From assembly GCF_040144835.1 (NCBI RefSeq), contig NZ_CP151632.1, forward strand, positions 372,001-436,000: a DNA stretch of 64,000 nucleotides, read 5' to 3'. The notes beneath the pieces were generated by a model that saw nothing but the letters and a program-made list of their open reading frames with translations, did not search any database and was not told the origin of the DNA. The DNA is from Microbacterium sp. LWS13-1.2 (GTDB lineage: Bacteria > Actinomycetota > Actinomycetes > Actinomycetales > Microbacteriaceae). Of this stretch, positions 56,464 through 64,000 are shown piece after piece (positions within the stretch are counted from its first letter, which is position 1; each line of letters opens with the position of its first letter). The translations under genes and the position numbers were made by a program.

Positions 56464-57549
56464 GTGAGCTCGCAGCCCCGCTGTCCGCATTGTCGCCACT
56501 TCGTCTACCTCGACACCCTGCGGTGTCCGAACTGCGAAGCCGAGATCGGCTACCACCTGCCGACACGCGAGTTCCACGGCATCCGACACGGTCAGGTCGT
56601 CATCGACGGCGAGAACTGGTACACGTGCTCGAACCGCGAGTGGGCGTGCAACTGGCTCGTGTGGGAGAGCGCGCCGGCCGGCCGATGCTTCTCGTGCCGG
56701 CTCACGCGCCGCCAGCCGGCCAGCAACGACACCGTCGCGCTCGAGAAGCTGGCGAAGACGGAGGAGGCGAAGCGTCGCCTGATCCTCCAGCTCGCGGACC
56801 TGGGCCTGCCGATCGTCGGCTGGGACGTCGAGAAGGGCGGCCTCGGGTTCGACCTCATCTCGAGCCTGTCCGACGGCAAGCCCGTCACGATCGGGCACTC
56901 CAACGGCATCATCACGATCGACCTGGCTGAGAGCCTCGACGACCGCAGAGAGGCGCTGCGCGTGCGCCTCGGAGAGCCCTACCGGACGATCCTCGGGCAC
57001 CTCCGGCACGAGGTCGGCCACTACTACCAGAACGTGCTGCTCACCGACGACGCGCTGTGGGCCCGCTGCCGCGAGCTGTTCGGCGACGAGCGCACGAGCT
57101 ACCGTGACGCGTTGAAGCGTCACTACCAGGTCGGTGCGCCGTCCGACTGGAGCCAGTCGTTCATCTCGGAGTACGCGACGATGCATCCCTGGGAGGACTT
57201 CGCCGAGACGTTCGCCCACTACCTCCACATCACCGGCACTCTCCAGACCGCGGCGGTCATCGGCATCCATCTCGACGCGTCGGTGACGAACCTCCGCGAC
57301 ACGGATGTCGTGCCCCTCGGCTCGTACGAGCGCGAGCCGATCCAGCGACTGCTCACCGATTGGGAATGGCTGTCGCAGGGATTCAACCGCATCAACCGCT
57401 CGATGGGCTTCGGCGACCTCTATCCGTTCACGATCGTGACACCGGTGCGCCACAAGCTCGCGTTCGTCCACGACATCGTGACGAGGGCGCCGCTCAGCCC
57501 GGGAGAGCAGTACGCCCTCGCGATGGCGGTGGAGACGGAGCGATCATGA
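56464..57549 (+). CDS. Zinc-ribbon putative metallopeptidase
   Basis: A 361-residue cytoplasmic protein. The N-terminus has a zinc ribbon (CPHC...CPNC) and a second cysteine set (TCSNREWACNW...CFSC). The C-terminal domain carries HEVGHYYQ (HExxH) with a later Glu in WEDFAETFAHYLH, as in the 'putative zinc-binding metallopeptidase' family. GTG 56464 is six bases after TACGGT (leaderless). It overlaps aidB by ATGA, so both are made together. The substrate is unknown. Confidence 0.82.
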   Translation: MSSQPRCPHCRHFVYLDTLRCPNCEAEIGYHLPTREFHGIRHGQVVIDGENWYTCSNREWACNWLVWESAPAGRCFSCRLTRRQPASNDTVALEKLAKTEEAKRRLILQLADLGLPIVGWDVEKGGLGFDLISSLSDGKPVTIGHSNGIITIDLAESLDDRREALRVRLGEPYRTILGHLRHEVGHYYQNVLLTDDALWARCRELFGDERTSYRDALKRHYQVGAPSDWSQSFISEYATMHPWEDFAETFAHYLHITGTLQTAAVIGIHLDASVTNLRDTDVVPLGSYEREPIQRLLTDWEWLSQGFNRINRSMGFGDLYPFTIVTPVRHKLAFVHDIVTRAPLSPGEQYALAMAVETERS

Positions 57550-59222
57550 CCTCGTTCGCGCGGGGGCAGCGGGTGATCGGCGCAGCGACGCACTACGTCG
57601 AGAATCAGCCGCCCTGGCGCGTCGACGTCGACGAGTTCGCGCTCAACGCGCCGCTGGGCGCCGCCGTGCGCGCGTTCGGCGCCGGCTGGGCCGAGAACGG
57701 GCTGCGTGAAGCCGGGGGAGTCGTCGGCTCGGGTTCGTTCCAGCGCGACGCGGAGCTCGCGAACCTCCACACCCCTGTCGCGTACCCGCACGACCGCTGG
57801 GGCTACCGCCTCGACGAGGTCGAGTACGACCCGTCGTATCATCGCGTGATCGGCGAGGCCATCACCCGCGGGGCCCACACCTCGGCGTGGGCCGATCCGC
57901 GGCCGGGGGCGCACGTCGCGCGCGCCGCCATGTTCATGCTCTTCGCGCAGGTCGAACCGGGGCACGCCTGCCCGGTCTCGATGACCCACGCCGCTGTCGC
58001 CTCGATCGAGGGCTCGCCGTGGATCGCCGACTCCTGGCTGCCGCGCCTGTACTCCCGCGCATACGAGCCGCGTCTCATCGTGGAGGGCGCGAAGCCCAGC
58101 GCGCTCATCGGGATGGCGATGACCGAGAAGCAGGGCGGCTCGGACGTACGCGCCGGCACGACCGTGGGCGAGGCCATGGGCGGTCACGCGTATCAGCTCA
58201 CCGGCCACAAGTGGTTCTGCTCGGCGCCGATGTCGGACGGATTCCTGGTGCTGGCGCATACGCGCAGCAGCGGGCTCGACGAAGGGCTGACCTGCCTGTT
58301 CGTGCCCCGCATCCTGCCGCACGGCATGCGCAACGTGTTCCGCATCCAGCGGCTGAAGGACAAGCTCGGCAACCGCTCCAACGCCTCGGCGGAGGTGGAG
58401 TTCGACGGCACTGTCGGATTCCTCGTCGGAGAGCCTGGCCGTGGGGTGCGCACCATCATCGAGATGGTGCAGCGCACACGCCTCGACTGCGTGCTCGGCA
58501 CCGCGGCGGGTATGCGTCAATCCCTCGCCGAGGCGCTCTGGCACGCCCGCGGGCGCGAGGCGTTCGGCGCGCTGCTGGTGGATCAGCCCGCCATGACGGG
58601 GGTGCTCGCCGACCTCGCGCTCGAGTACGAGGCGGCGATGCTCACGGGCATGCGCCTGGCACAGCTCTTCGAGGCGGAGGCATCCGACCGTGACGTGGCC
58701 CTGCGTCGCCTCGCGACGCCGGTGTCGAAGTACTGGGTGTGCAAGCGCGGCCCCCAGCACGCGTACGAGGCGCTGGAGTGCCTGGGCGGCAACGGCTACA
58801 CCGAGTCGTTCCCGCTCGCCCGCCGTTATCGCGAGCAGCCCGTCATGGCGATCTGGGAGGGCTCGGGCAATGTCATCGCCCTGGACGTGCTGCGCGCGCT
58901 CACGCGCGACCGCGACTCGGGCGACGCCTTCGCCGACGAGCTCGCAAGCACCGCAGGCGCCTCCGTCGCGCTCGATCGCCACGTCGACCGCACACTTGTC
59001 CTGCTGCAGCGGCTGACGGCGGATCCCGGCGAGGGCGCGTCGCAGGCCCGTCGCCTCAGCGAGGATCTCGCACTGGCGTTCCAGGCCTCACTCATGCTGC
59101 GGCACGCGCCGGGGCGCGACGCGGAGGCCTTCATCGCCGCGCGCCTGGGCGAGGAGCGCGGGGCGCAGTACGGCGTGCTGCCGATGGGGACGGATGCCGC
59201 GGCCATCGTCGCGCGCCACTGA
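57546..59222 (+). CDS. aidB: AidB-like acyl-CoA dehydrogenase
   Basis: A 558-residue flavoprotein of the acyl-CoA dehydrogenase superfamily, AidB branch. E. coli AidB is induced by alkylating agents and binds DNA. The branch marks are the long N-terminal domain with NQPPWRVDVDEFALNAPL, MAMTEKQGGSDVRAGTT, the FAD loop HKWFCSAPMSDGFLVLAHT and ECLGGNGYTESFPLARRYRE. Linked by overlap to the zinc-ribbon metallopeptidase, and near a 3-methyladenine glycosylase gene. Confidence 0.9.
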   Translation: MTSFARGQRVIGAATHYVENQPPWRVDVDEFALNAPLGAAVRAFGAGWAENGLREAGGVVGSGSFQRDAELANLHTPVAYPHDRWGYRLDEVEYDPSYHRVIGEAITRGAHTSAWADPRPGAHVARAAMFMLFAQVEPGHACPVSMTHAAVASIEGSPWIADSWLPRLYSRAYEPRLIVEGAKPSALIGMAMTEKQGGSDVRAGTTVGEAMGGHAYQLTGHKWFCSAPMSDGFLVLAHTRSSGLDEGLTCLFVPRILPHGMRNVFRIQRLKDKLGNRSNASAEVEFDGTVGFLVGEPGRGVRTIIEMVQRTRLDCVLGTAAGMRQSLAEALWHARGREAFGALLVDQPAMTGVLADLALEYEAAMLTGMRLAQLFEAEASDRDVALRRLATPVSKYWVCKRGPQHAYEALECLGGNGYTESFPLARRYREQPVMAIWEGSGNVIALDVLRALTRDRDSGDAFADELASTAGASVALDRHVDRTLVLLQRLTADPGEGASQARRLSEDLALAFQASLMLRHAPGRDAEAFIAARLGEERGAQYGVLPMGTDAAAIVARH

Positions 59223-59274
59223 CGCGTCCTTCCGTTCCCAGACCCCTCGCACGCAGCGCGCTTAGGCTTGCCGG

Positions 59275-60477
59275 GTGACATCTGCGCCGCGCCTCGCCCT
59301 GTTCGCGGCGGTCGTGGCGCTCGCGGCGATGTGTACGTCATGCGCCTCGACTCCCGCCGTGACCCCGTCGGCGTCGCCGTCGCGGACGGCCTCGGCGGAG
59401 CCGGAGCCGTCGCCCACGCCTGAGGCGACGCCGGCCGAGGCAGCCGTGGCGACGATGTCTCTGCGCGAGCGCGCGGGGAGCGTCGTGATGGGGCACATCC
59501 CCACCACGGATGCCGCCGCCCTCCACGCGTACATGGAGTCCTCCGGCGCCGGCGGCTTCCTCCTGATGGGTGCGAACATCCCAAGAGACGAAGCGGCGCT
59601 CCGGGCGATCACCGCAGCACTGACGGTGGACCCGGCACGACCCCCGCTGGTCGCTGTCGATCAGGAGGGCGGTGACGTGTCGCGGCTGCCGTGGGATGCC
59701 TTCCCCGCGCCGCTCGACCTGCAGCAGGCAGACCCGTCGGCTGCCGAGGCGGCGTTCGCCGGTCGCGCGGCGCTCGTGCGGCAGGCCGGGATCCCCGTGA
59801 ACTTCGGCATCGTGGCGGACGTCACGGCCGACGCGGACTCGTTCATCCACCGGCGCGTGCTCGGCACGACACCTGATGCCGCGTCGGAGCGCGTGGCCGC
59901 CGCGGTACGAGGGGAGGAGGGCTCGGTGTTCTCGACGCTCAAGCACTTCCCCGGACACGGAGCCGCCCCTGGCGACTCGCACACCGCGATCCCGTCGACC
60001 GCCCTCACGCTGGACCAGTGGCGTGCCGCAGACGCGCTGCCGTTCGCGGCCGGCATCGACGCCGGCGCCGAGATGCTGATGTTCGGCCATCTGGCCTACA
60101 CCGCTGTCGATCCCGCGCCCGCGAGCCTGTCACCTGAGTGGCACCGTCTCGCGCGGGAGGAGCTCGGCTTCGACGGCGTGACCATCACCGACGATCTGGG
60201 AATGCTGCAGGGTTCGGGTCAGCCGCAGTACGCCGATCCCGTCGCCAACGCCGTGGCTGCTCTGGCCGCGGGCAACGACATGGTCCTGACGGTCGTGTAC
60301 TCGTCGCCCGACACGGCGCCGCGCGTCATCGACGGCATCGTCGCCGCCGTGGAGTCGGGCGCGCTGCCGGCCGACCGGCTCGAGGACGCCGCGACACGCG
60401 TGATGGAGCTGCGCCTCGCCGCGGCCGAGGCGGGCGAAGGCGACCTGCCCTGCACGACCTGCGCCCCTGCGGACTGA
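59275..60477 (+). CDS. Family 3 glycoside hydrolase lipoprotein (NagZ-like)
   Basis: A 400-residue exported protein: hydrophobic signal with a probable lipobox Cys (MCTSCAST, about 25), a Pro/Ser/Thr/Glu linker, then a GH3 N-terminal domain. LKHFPGHGAAPGDSHTAIP is the NagZ signature with the catalytic His/Asp loop, and ITDDLGM gives the nucleophile Asp. It probably removes GlcNAc from peptidoglycan outside the cell. GTG 59275 follows TAGGCT by six bases (leaderless). Confidence 0.88.
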   Translation: MTSAPRLALFAAVVALAAMCTSCASTPAVTPSASPSRTASAEPEPSPTPEATPAEAAVATMSLRERAGSVVMGHIPTTDAAALHAYMESSGAGGFLLMGANIPRDEAALRAITAALTVDPARPPLVAVDQEGGDVSRLPWDAFPAPLDLQQADPSAAEAAFAGRAALVRQAGIPVNFGIVADVTADADSFIHRRVLGTTPDAASERVAAAVRGEEGSVFSTLKHFPGHGAAPGDSHTAIPSTALTLDQWRAADALPFAAGIDAGAEMLMFGHLAYTAVDPAPASLSPEWHRLAREELGFDGVTITDDLGMLQGSGQPQYADPVANAVAALAAGNDMVLTVVYSSPDTAPRVIDGIVAAVESGALPADRLEDAATRVMELRLAAAEAGEGDLPCTTCAPAD

Positions 60478-60479
60478 GT

Positions 60480-61352
60480 TCAGCCCGCGGCGACGTCGAT
60501 CAGTCGCCCCCGGATGACCCGGCCGCGGTCGGCGAACGTCCGCTGGGCGCGCACGTACGCGGCCTTGCCCTCCGCCGTCTCGATGGGGACGGCGTCGTAG
60601 CCCCAGTCGGCGAGGTCGTAGGGCGAGGCGCGCATGTCGAGCGCCCTGATGTCGCGGGCGAGCTCGAACGCGTCGAGGAGCAGCTCGCCCGGAACGAGGG
60701 GGCCGAGCTTCACCGCCCACTTGTACAGGTCCATCCCGGCGTGAAGGCACCCCGGCTGCTCGAGATCCGCCTGCCGCTCGCGGGTCGGCGTCTCGCGGTT
60801 GCGCGGAGCCGCCTCGAGCGTGAAGAAGCGGAACGCGTCGAAGTGCGTGCAGCGAAGCTCATGGGCTTCGACGACGGCATCGGTCGCCGCCTGCCCGAGC
60901 CGCAGCGGCACGGGATGCCGGTGCTGCGGCTGACGATAGACCATGGCCCACTCGTGAAGGCCGAAGCAGCCGAAGCCGGGGGGCCGGTCCGCGGTGGCAC
61001 GGAGGATCCTGCCGACGTTCGCGACGAGGGCGCCCCGCTCGGCGCGGAAGGCCGCAGCGTCGACGGCGATCGAACCCTCCGTCGCGCCGGGTCGGTACCA
61101 GCGCCAGGCAGCCCGGGCGTCGGCCGCGGCATCCGCCAGTTCCACGCCCTCGCCCGGGTGCCATCGGTGCAGCGCCGAAGGCTTGTACGAGTAGTAGGTG
61201 AACAGGAAGTCTTCGACGGGGTGCGCTTCGCCCCGCGCCGCGCGCTCGCGGTGGGCGCTCGTCAGTGCCCGGGCGCGAGCCTCGTGCGCCGCTTCGCGAG
61301 CACGCCAGGCGTCGCCGGCGAGCGCCGGGACGGCAGGAGGCGCGATCGTCAC
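60480..61352 (-). CDS. 3-methyladenine DNA glycosylase-like protein
   Basis: A 290-residue protein matching the actinobacterial group usually labelled 3-methyladenine DNA glycosylase. HPVEDFLFTYYSYKPSALHRWHPG and GFGCFGLHEWAMVYR are its family blocks. It is unrelated to AlkA or Tag by sequence, and I know of no clear biochemical proof for the group. GTG 61352 lies six bases after TATCCT on the minus strand (leaderless). Confidence 0.7.
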   Translation of the reverse strand: MTIAPPAVPALAGDAWRAREAAHEARARALTSAHRERAARGEAHPVEDFLFTYYSYKPSALHRWHPGEGVELADAAADARAAWRWYRPGATEGSIAVDAAAFRAERGALVANVGRILRATADRPPGFGCFGLHEWAMVYRQPQHRHPVPLRLGQAATDAVVEAHELRCTHFDAFRFFTLEAAPRNRETPTRERQADLEQPGCLHAGMDLYKWAVKLGPLVPGELLLDAFELARDIRALDMRASPYDLADWGYDAVPIETAEGKAAYVRAQRTFADRGRVIRGRLIDVAAG

Positions 61353-61393
61353 CGTTCGAGGATACGCGGACGGCCCCTCACCCTCAGAGCGGG

Positions 61394-62107
61394 TCAGGGA
61401 TCGACCGGCTCGATGAGCTCCGGGGAGTTGTTGCGGACGTTGCCCACGGCCTTCGAGACCTCGTGGTCCTCGAGCGTGTCGGCGAGGGCCGGGGCCGCAT
61501 CGATCGCCGCGTCGAGCACGTCGCGCACGTTGTCCGTGGTCGGATCGAGCCAGGCATCCGCGTGGTCGGGGTCGAGGAAGAGCGGCATCCGGTCATGGAT
61601 CGATCCGAGGTGACCGATCGAGTCCCGAGTGAGGATCGTGAAGCTCAGCAGCCACCGCTCGGGGTCGTCGTCGCCCTTGGTCTTGTCGCGCCACCACTCG
61701 TAGAGGCCGGCGAGGAACAGCGGCTCGCCGTCGGCGGGGTGGATGAAGTGCGGGACCTTGACGCCGTCGACGTTCTTCCACTCGTAATAGCCGGATGTCG
61801 GCACCACCGCCCGCCGCTTCTCGAGCGCACTGCGGAACATCGGCTTGTCTTCGAGCTCCTCGGCCCGCGCGTTGAAGGCGCGCGCGCCGATCTTGGTGTC
61901 TTTCGCCCAGGACGGGATCAGCCCCCACCGCGCTGCTTCCAGCCGCCGCGTCGGGGGCTCCGTCTTGGCGGAGTCCAGCACGATCGAGGCTCGATTCGTG
62001 GGTGCGACATTGAACGAGGGCTCGGGCAGGTCGTCGCCCTCGACGTCCACACGCAGCACCCCGACGAGCTCGGGACCGGCACTGGCCACTACGAAGCGTC
62101 CGCACAT
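61394..62107 (-). CDS. SRAP (HMCES/YedK) DNA-protein crosslink protein
   Basis: A 237-residue SOS-response-associated peptidase-like protein that covalently caps abasic sites in single-stranded DNA. Cys2 (MCGRF) is the crosslinking residue; FNVAPTN, the Glu of SGYYEW and the His of IHDRMP complete the site. ATG 62107 lies six bases after TAGGCT (leaderless), which leaves Cys2 correctly placed after Met removal. It neighbours the 3-methyladenine glycosylase gene on the same strand. Confidence 0.93.
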   Translation of the reverse strand: MCGRFVVASAGPELVGVLRVDVEGDDLPEPSFNVAPTNRASIVLDSAKTEPPTRRLEAARWGLIPSWAKDTKIGARAFNARAEELEDKPMFRSALEKRRAVVPTSGYYEWKNVDGVKVPHFIHPADGEPLFLAGLYEWWRDKTKGDDDPERWLLSFTILTRDSIGHLGSIHDRMPLFLDPDHADAWLDPTTDNVRDVLDAAIDAAPALADTLEDHEVSKAVGNVRNNSPELIEPVDP

Positions 62108-62135
62108 GACGCCAGCCTACGTGCGGGCTGCGACG

Positions 62136-63191
62136 TCAGAGGGTCGCGGTGCCGGTGCTTCCCAGCACGCCGACACCCTCGAGCCGCTCCAGGAGGCCGG
62201 CGCCGTCGTTGTCGCTCACCCAGGGCACTTCGGCCGCGGCGTGGTCGTTGACGGCGGTGCGTCCGCCCGCGAGGACGGCCTCGGCGGGGGAGAGGCGCCG
62301 GATGGCGACCGCGACCACTCGCGAGGGGTGCTCGTCGGTGAAGGTCGTGTAGATGGCGTCGTCGTGCTGGCCGTCGTCGCCGATCAGGAGCCACCGCACG
62401 TCCGGGAACTCTTCGGCGAGGCGCCGGAGGTTCGACAGCTTGTGCGCCCGGCCGCTGCGGAACCACCGGTCGTGGGTGGGCCCCCAGTCGGTGAGCAGGA
62501 GCGCACCCGGCGGGAAGACGTGGCGGCTCAGGAACCGCATCAGCGTCGGGGCGATGTTCCAGGCGCCGGTCGACAGGTAGACCAGTGGCGCTCCCGGGTT
62601 CTCGCGGACGACGCGTTCCATCAGCACGGCCATGCCCGGAACGGGCTGGCGCGCGTGCTCGTCGACGACGAAGGAGTTCCAGGCCGCCAGCAGAGGACGG
62701 GGGATGGCGGTGACCATCACGGTGTCGTCGACATCCGACACGATGCCGAACCGCACGTCGGGCGCGACGACGAACGCGCGCGTCTCGACCGGCTCACCGC
62801 CTTCGACCGTCATCGTGAACGTCTGCCATCCGGGCTCCAGCGCCGCCGGCAGTCGCGTGTCGATGACCCCTCCGCGGTCGGCGACGACCTCGTGCTCGAC
62901 CCCCGCGATGGTGACCGTGACCTGCGCGTAGCCGATCGGAACGGCCACGAAACTGCGCCAGCCGCGCACCCCGGCATACTCGCCGCCCTCGGAGACCTTC
63001 GCCGGCGGCACGATCATGACGCGACCCAGCACGCGGACCCAGCCCGGACCGCCGTATCCGGGGAACGGTGTCACCGTGGGCTTCTGGCCCCGCCGGCGCG
63101 CACGTCGCTCCCGCCACGCGTGGAACCGGTACTCCAGGCGAGCGAACCACAGAACCTTGGCGCGCACGGGCTGGGGATCCGTCTGGGGCAT
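62136..63191 (-). CDS. DUF2183 (App1-type) phosphatase-like protein
   Basis: A 351-residue cytoplasmic protein. The C-terminal DUF2183 domain has the HAD-like SDVDDTVM motif (Asp-x-Asp-x-Thr) and a LLIGDDGQHDDAIY strand; yeast App1 is a phosphatidate phosphatase of this type. The N-terminal half is a beta-rich domain (VRVLGRVMIVPPA). It starts four bases after the DedA stop, so it is co-transcribed; a membrane lipid role fits that link. Confidence 0.87.
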   Translation of the reverse strand: MPQTDPQPVRAKVLWFARLEYRFHAWRERRARRRGQKPTVTPFPGYGGPGWVRVLGRVMIVPPAKVSEGGEYAGVRGWRSFVAVPIGYAQVTVTIAGVEHEVVADRGGVIDTRLPAALEPGWQTFTMTVEGGEPVETRAFVVAPDVRFGIVSDVDDTVMVTAIPRPLLAAWNSFVVDEHARQPVPGMAVLMERVVRENPGAPLVYLSTGAWNIAPTLMRFLSRHVFPPGALLLTDWGPTHDRWFRSGRAHKLSNLRRLAEEFPDVRWLLIGDDGQHDDAIYTTFTDEHPSRVVAVAIRRLSPAEAVLAGGRTAVNDHAAAEVPWVSDNDGAGLLERLEGVGVLGSTGTATL

Positions 63192-63195
63192 CCCC

Positions 63196-63873
63196 TCAGT
63201 CTTTCACGTCCGCCACGGAGGCCTCGTCCGGACCCTCGTGGTCGAGGTGCTTGCGCTCGGCCCGTTCGATGACCTTCTTGCTCACGAACACGAGCCCCAG
63301 GAACAGCACGATGATGCCGACGAAGATGTATCCCGCGTAGTGGAGCTGGTCGGCGAGCTCGCGGTACGTGCCGGCGGCGAGGGCCGCCACCGAGATGTAG
63401 AGGGTCGACCAGATCACGCACGCGGGGATCGTCCACGCAAGAAAGCGCCGATACGGATAGCCGCTCATGCCGACCGTCAGCGGCACCAGCGAGTGCAGGA
63501 CCGGGAGGAATCGCGAGATGAAGATCGCGGGACCCCCACGGCGGCGCAGGTACCGCTCAGAGCGCTCCCAGTTCGCCTCCCCGATCCGGCGGCCCAGGCG
63601 CGAGTGCTGGATCTTCGGGCCGAGGAACCGGCCGAGCCAGAAGCCGATGCTCTCGCCGATGAGGGCGCCCACCACGACCGCGACACCCAGCATCACCCCC
63701 TCGAGGGGCGACGCGACGGCCGTGCCGGCGACGATGACGATGGTGTCGCCGGGAACCACGAGCCCGATGAGCACACTGGTCTCGAGCATGATCGCGAAGC
63801 CCGCGAGAAGAGTCCTCAGCACCGGGTCGACGCTCTGCACGGCGTCGAGCAGCCAGGTGAGGAACTCGTTCAC
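63196..63873 (-). CDS. DedA-family membrane protein
   Basis: A 225-residue membrane protein of the DedA/VTT family, linked to lipid-carrier flipping and membrane energy. ETSVLIGLVVPGDTIVIVAG gives the acidic pair, and ISRFLPVLHSLVPLTVGMSGY is the conserved FxxR-P-R-type loop, here with His where most members have the second Arg. The C-terminus is charged. GTG 63873 lies six bases after TAGGCT (leaderless). Operon with DUF2183. Confidence 0.9.
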   Translation of the reverse strand: MNEFLTWLLDAVQSVDPVLRTLLAGFAIMLETSVLIGLVVPGDTIVIVAGTAVASPLEGVMLGVAVVVGALIGESIGFWLGRFLGPKIQHSRLGRRIGEANWERSERYLRRRGGPAIFISRFLPVLHSLVPLTVGMSGYPYRRFLAWTIPACVIWSTLYISVAALAAGTYRELADQLHYAGYIFVGIIVLFLGLVFVSKKVIERAERKHLDHEGPDEASVADVKD

Positions 63874-63915
63874 GCCACGAGCCTAGAGGCCGCCGCGCCC
63901 CTCTAACCTGAGAAC

Positions 63916-64000
63916 ATGTCGCAGAGCCTCGCCGCCGCGCACGTCGCGCAGTGGGTGGATCCGGCATCCGCTTTCGCCGGCGTGTTCGCGCAGGAGACAC
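63916..64000 (+). CDS. Start of an unidentified gene, cut by the window end
   Basis: Twenty-eight codons (MSQSLAAAHVAQWVDPASAF...) in an open frame running off the window. TAACCT (63904-63909) six bases before the ATG supports a leaderless start. The opening is compatible with a chorismate-binding (PabB-like) enzyme, but too little is visible to name it. Confidence 0.5.
   Translation, partial: MSQSLAAAHVAQWVDPASAFAGVFAQET

Overview
The window is about 70% G+C chromosomal DNA from an actinobacterium, most likely Microbacterium or a close Microbacteriaceae relative. The evidence is the gene order (trigger factor-clpP1-clpP2-clpX; ileS-folC-DUF4233-ndk; rne-rplU-rpmA-obg-proB-proA-nadD-rsfS), an actinobacterial translational T-box ahead of ileS, paired ClpPs, a short archaeal-like ValRS, and many genes whose start codon lies 6-7 bases after a TAnnnT -10 box (leaderless mRNAs). 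I see no insertion sequence, prophage, CRISPR array or plasmid function. It reads as ordinary chromosome with several small accessory modules.

Layout. 1-3 kb: the start of pepN, then a SulP transporter with an ArsR-type regulator whose start overlaps a palindrome. 3-8 kb: ferrochelatase, RpiB, Nei-type DNA glycosylase, PaiB-like protein and a YtcJ-like amidohydrolase. 8-12 kb: a multicopper oxidase overlapping a histidine kinase/response regulator pair, then Dps. 12-17.6 kb: an O-acyltransferase with SGNH domain, gamma-carbonic-anhydrase-like protein, alpha/beta hydrolase, tRNA-Gly and tRNA-Pro. 17.7-22.2 kb: folding and proteolysis (tig, clpP1P2, clpX). 22.3-30 kb: the accessory part, with an epoxide hydrolase, a hotdog-like protein, an alpha/beta-hydrolase-LuxR fusion, an M3 peptidase, and an HTH regulator/small ORF/MFS operon. 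30-34.3 kb: valS and an MHS-type transporter on the minus strand. 34.3-40.8 kb: T-box, ileS, folC, ndk, VKOR. 41-52.2 kb: rne, ribosomal proteins L21/L27, Obg, proline biosynthesis, NadD, RsfS, tRNA-Ala. 52.2-64 kb: an M15 peptidase divergent from an OmpR-type two-component system, a lipoprotein sugar dehydrogenase, a zinc-ribbon metallopeptidase overlapping aidB, a NagZ-like lipoprotein, 3-methyladenine glycosylase, SRAP, DUF2183, DedA and a truncated last gene.

How the parts fit. The most interesting local systems are regulatory. (1) The palindrome TGGCCG-N4-CGGCCA lies upstream of both the hotdog-like gene and the hydrolase-LuxR fusion, with fixed spacing to leaderless promoters, which predicts a small regulon run by an enzyme-derived transcription factor. 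(2) An A+T-rich block with four TTTGCAA half-sites lies between the M3 peptidase and the HTH/MFS operon. (3) A TATGCG-N4-CGCATA palindrome lies between the divergent M15 peptidase and the two-component system. (4) The word GGATGCC/GGCATCC is strikingly frequent and also builds two terminator stems.
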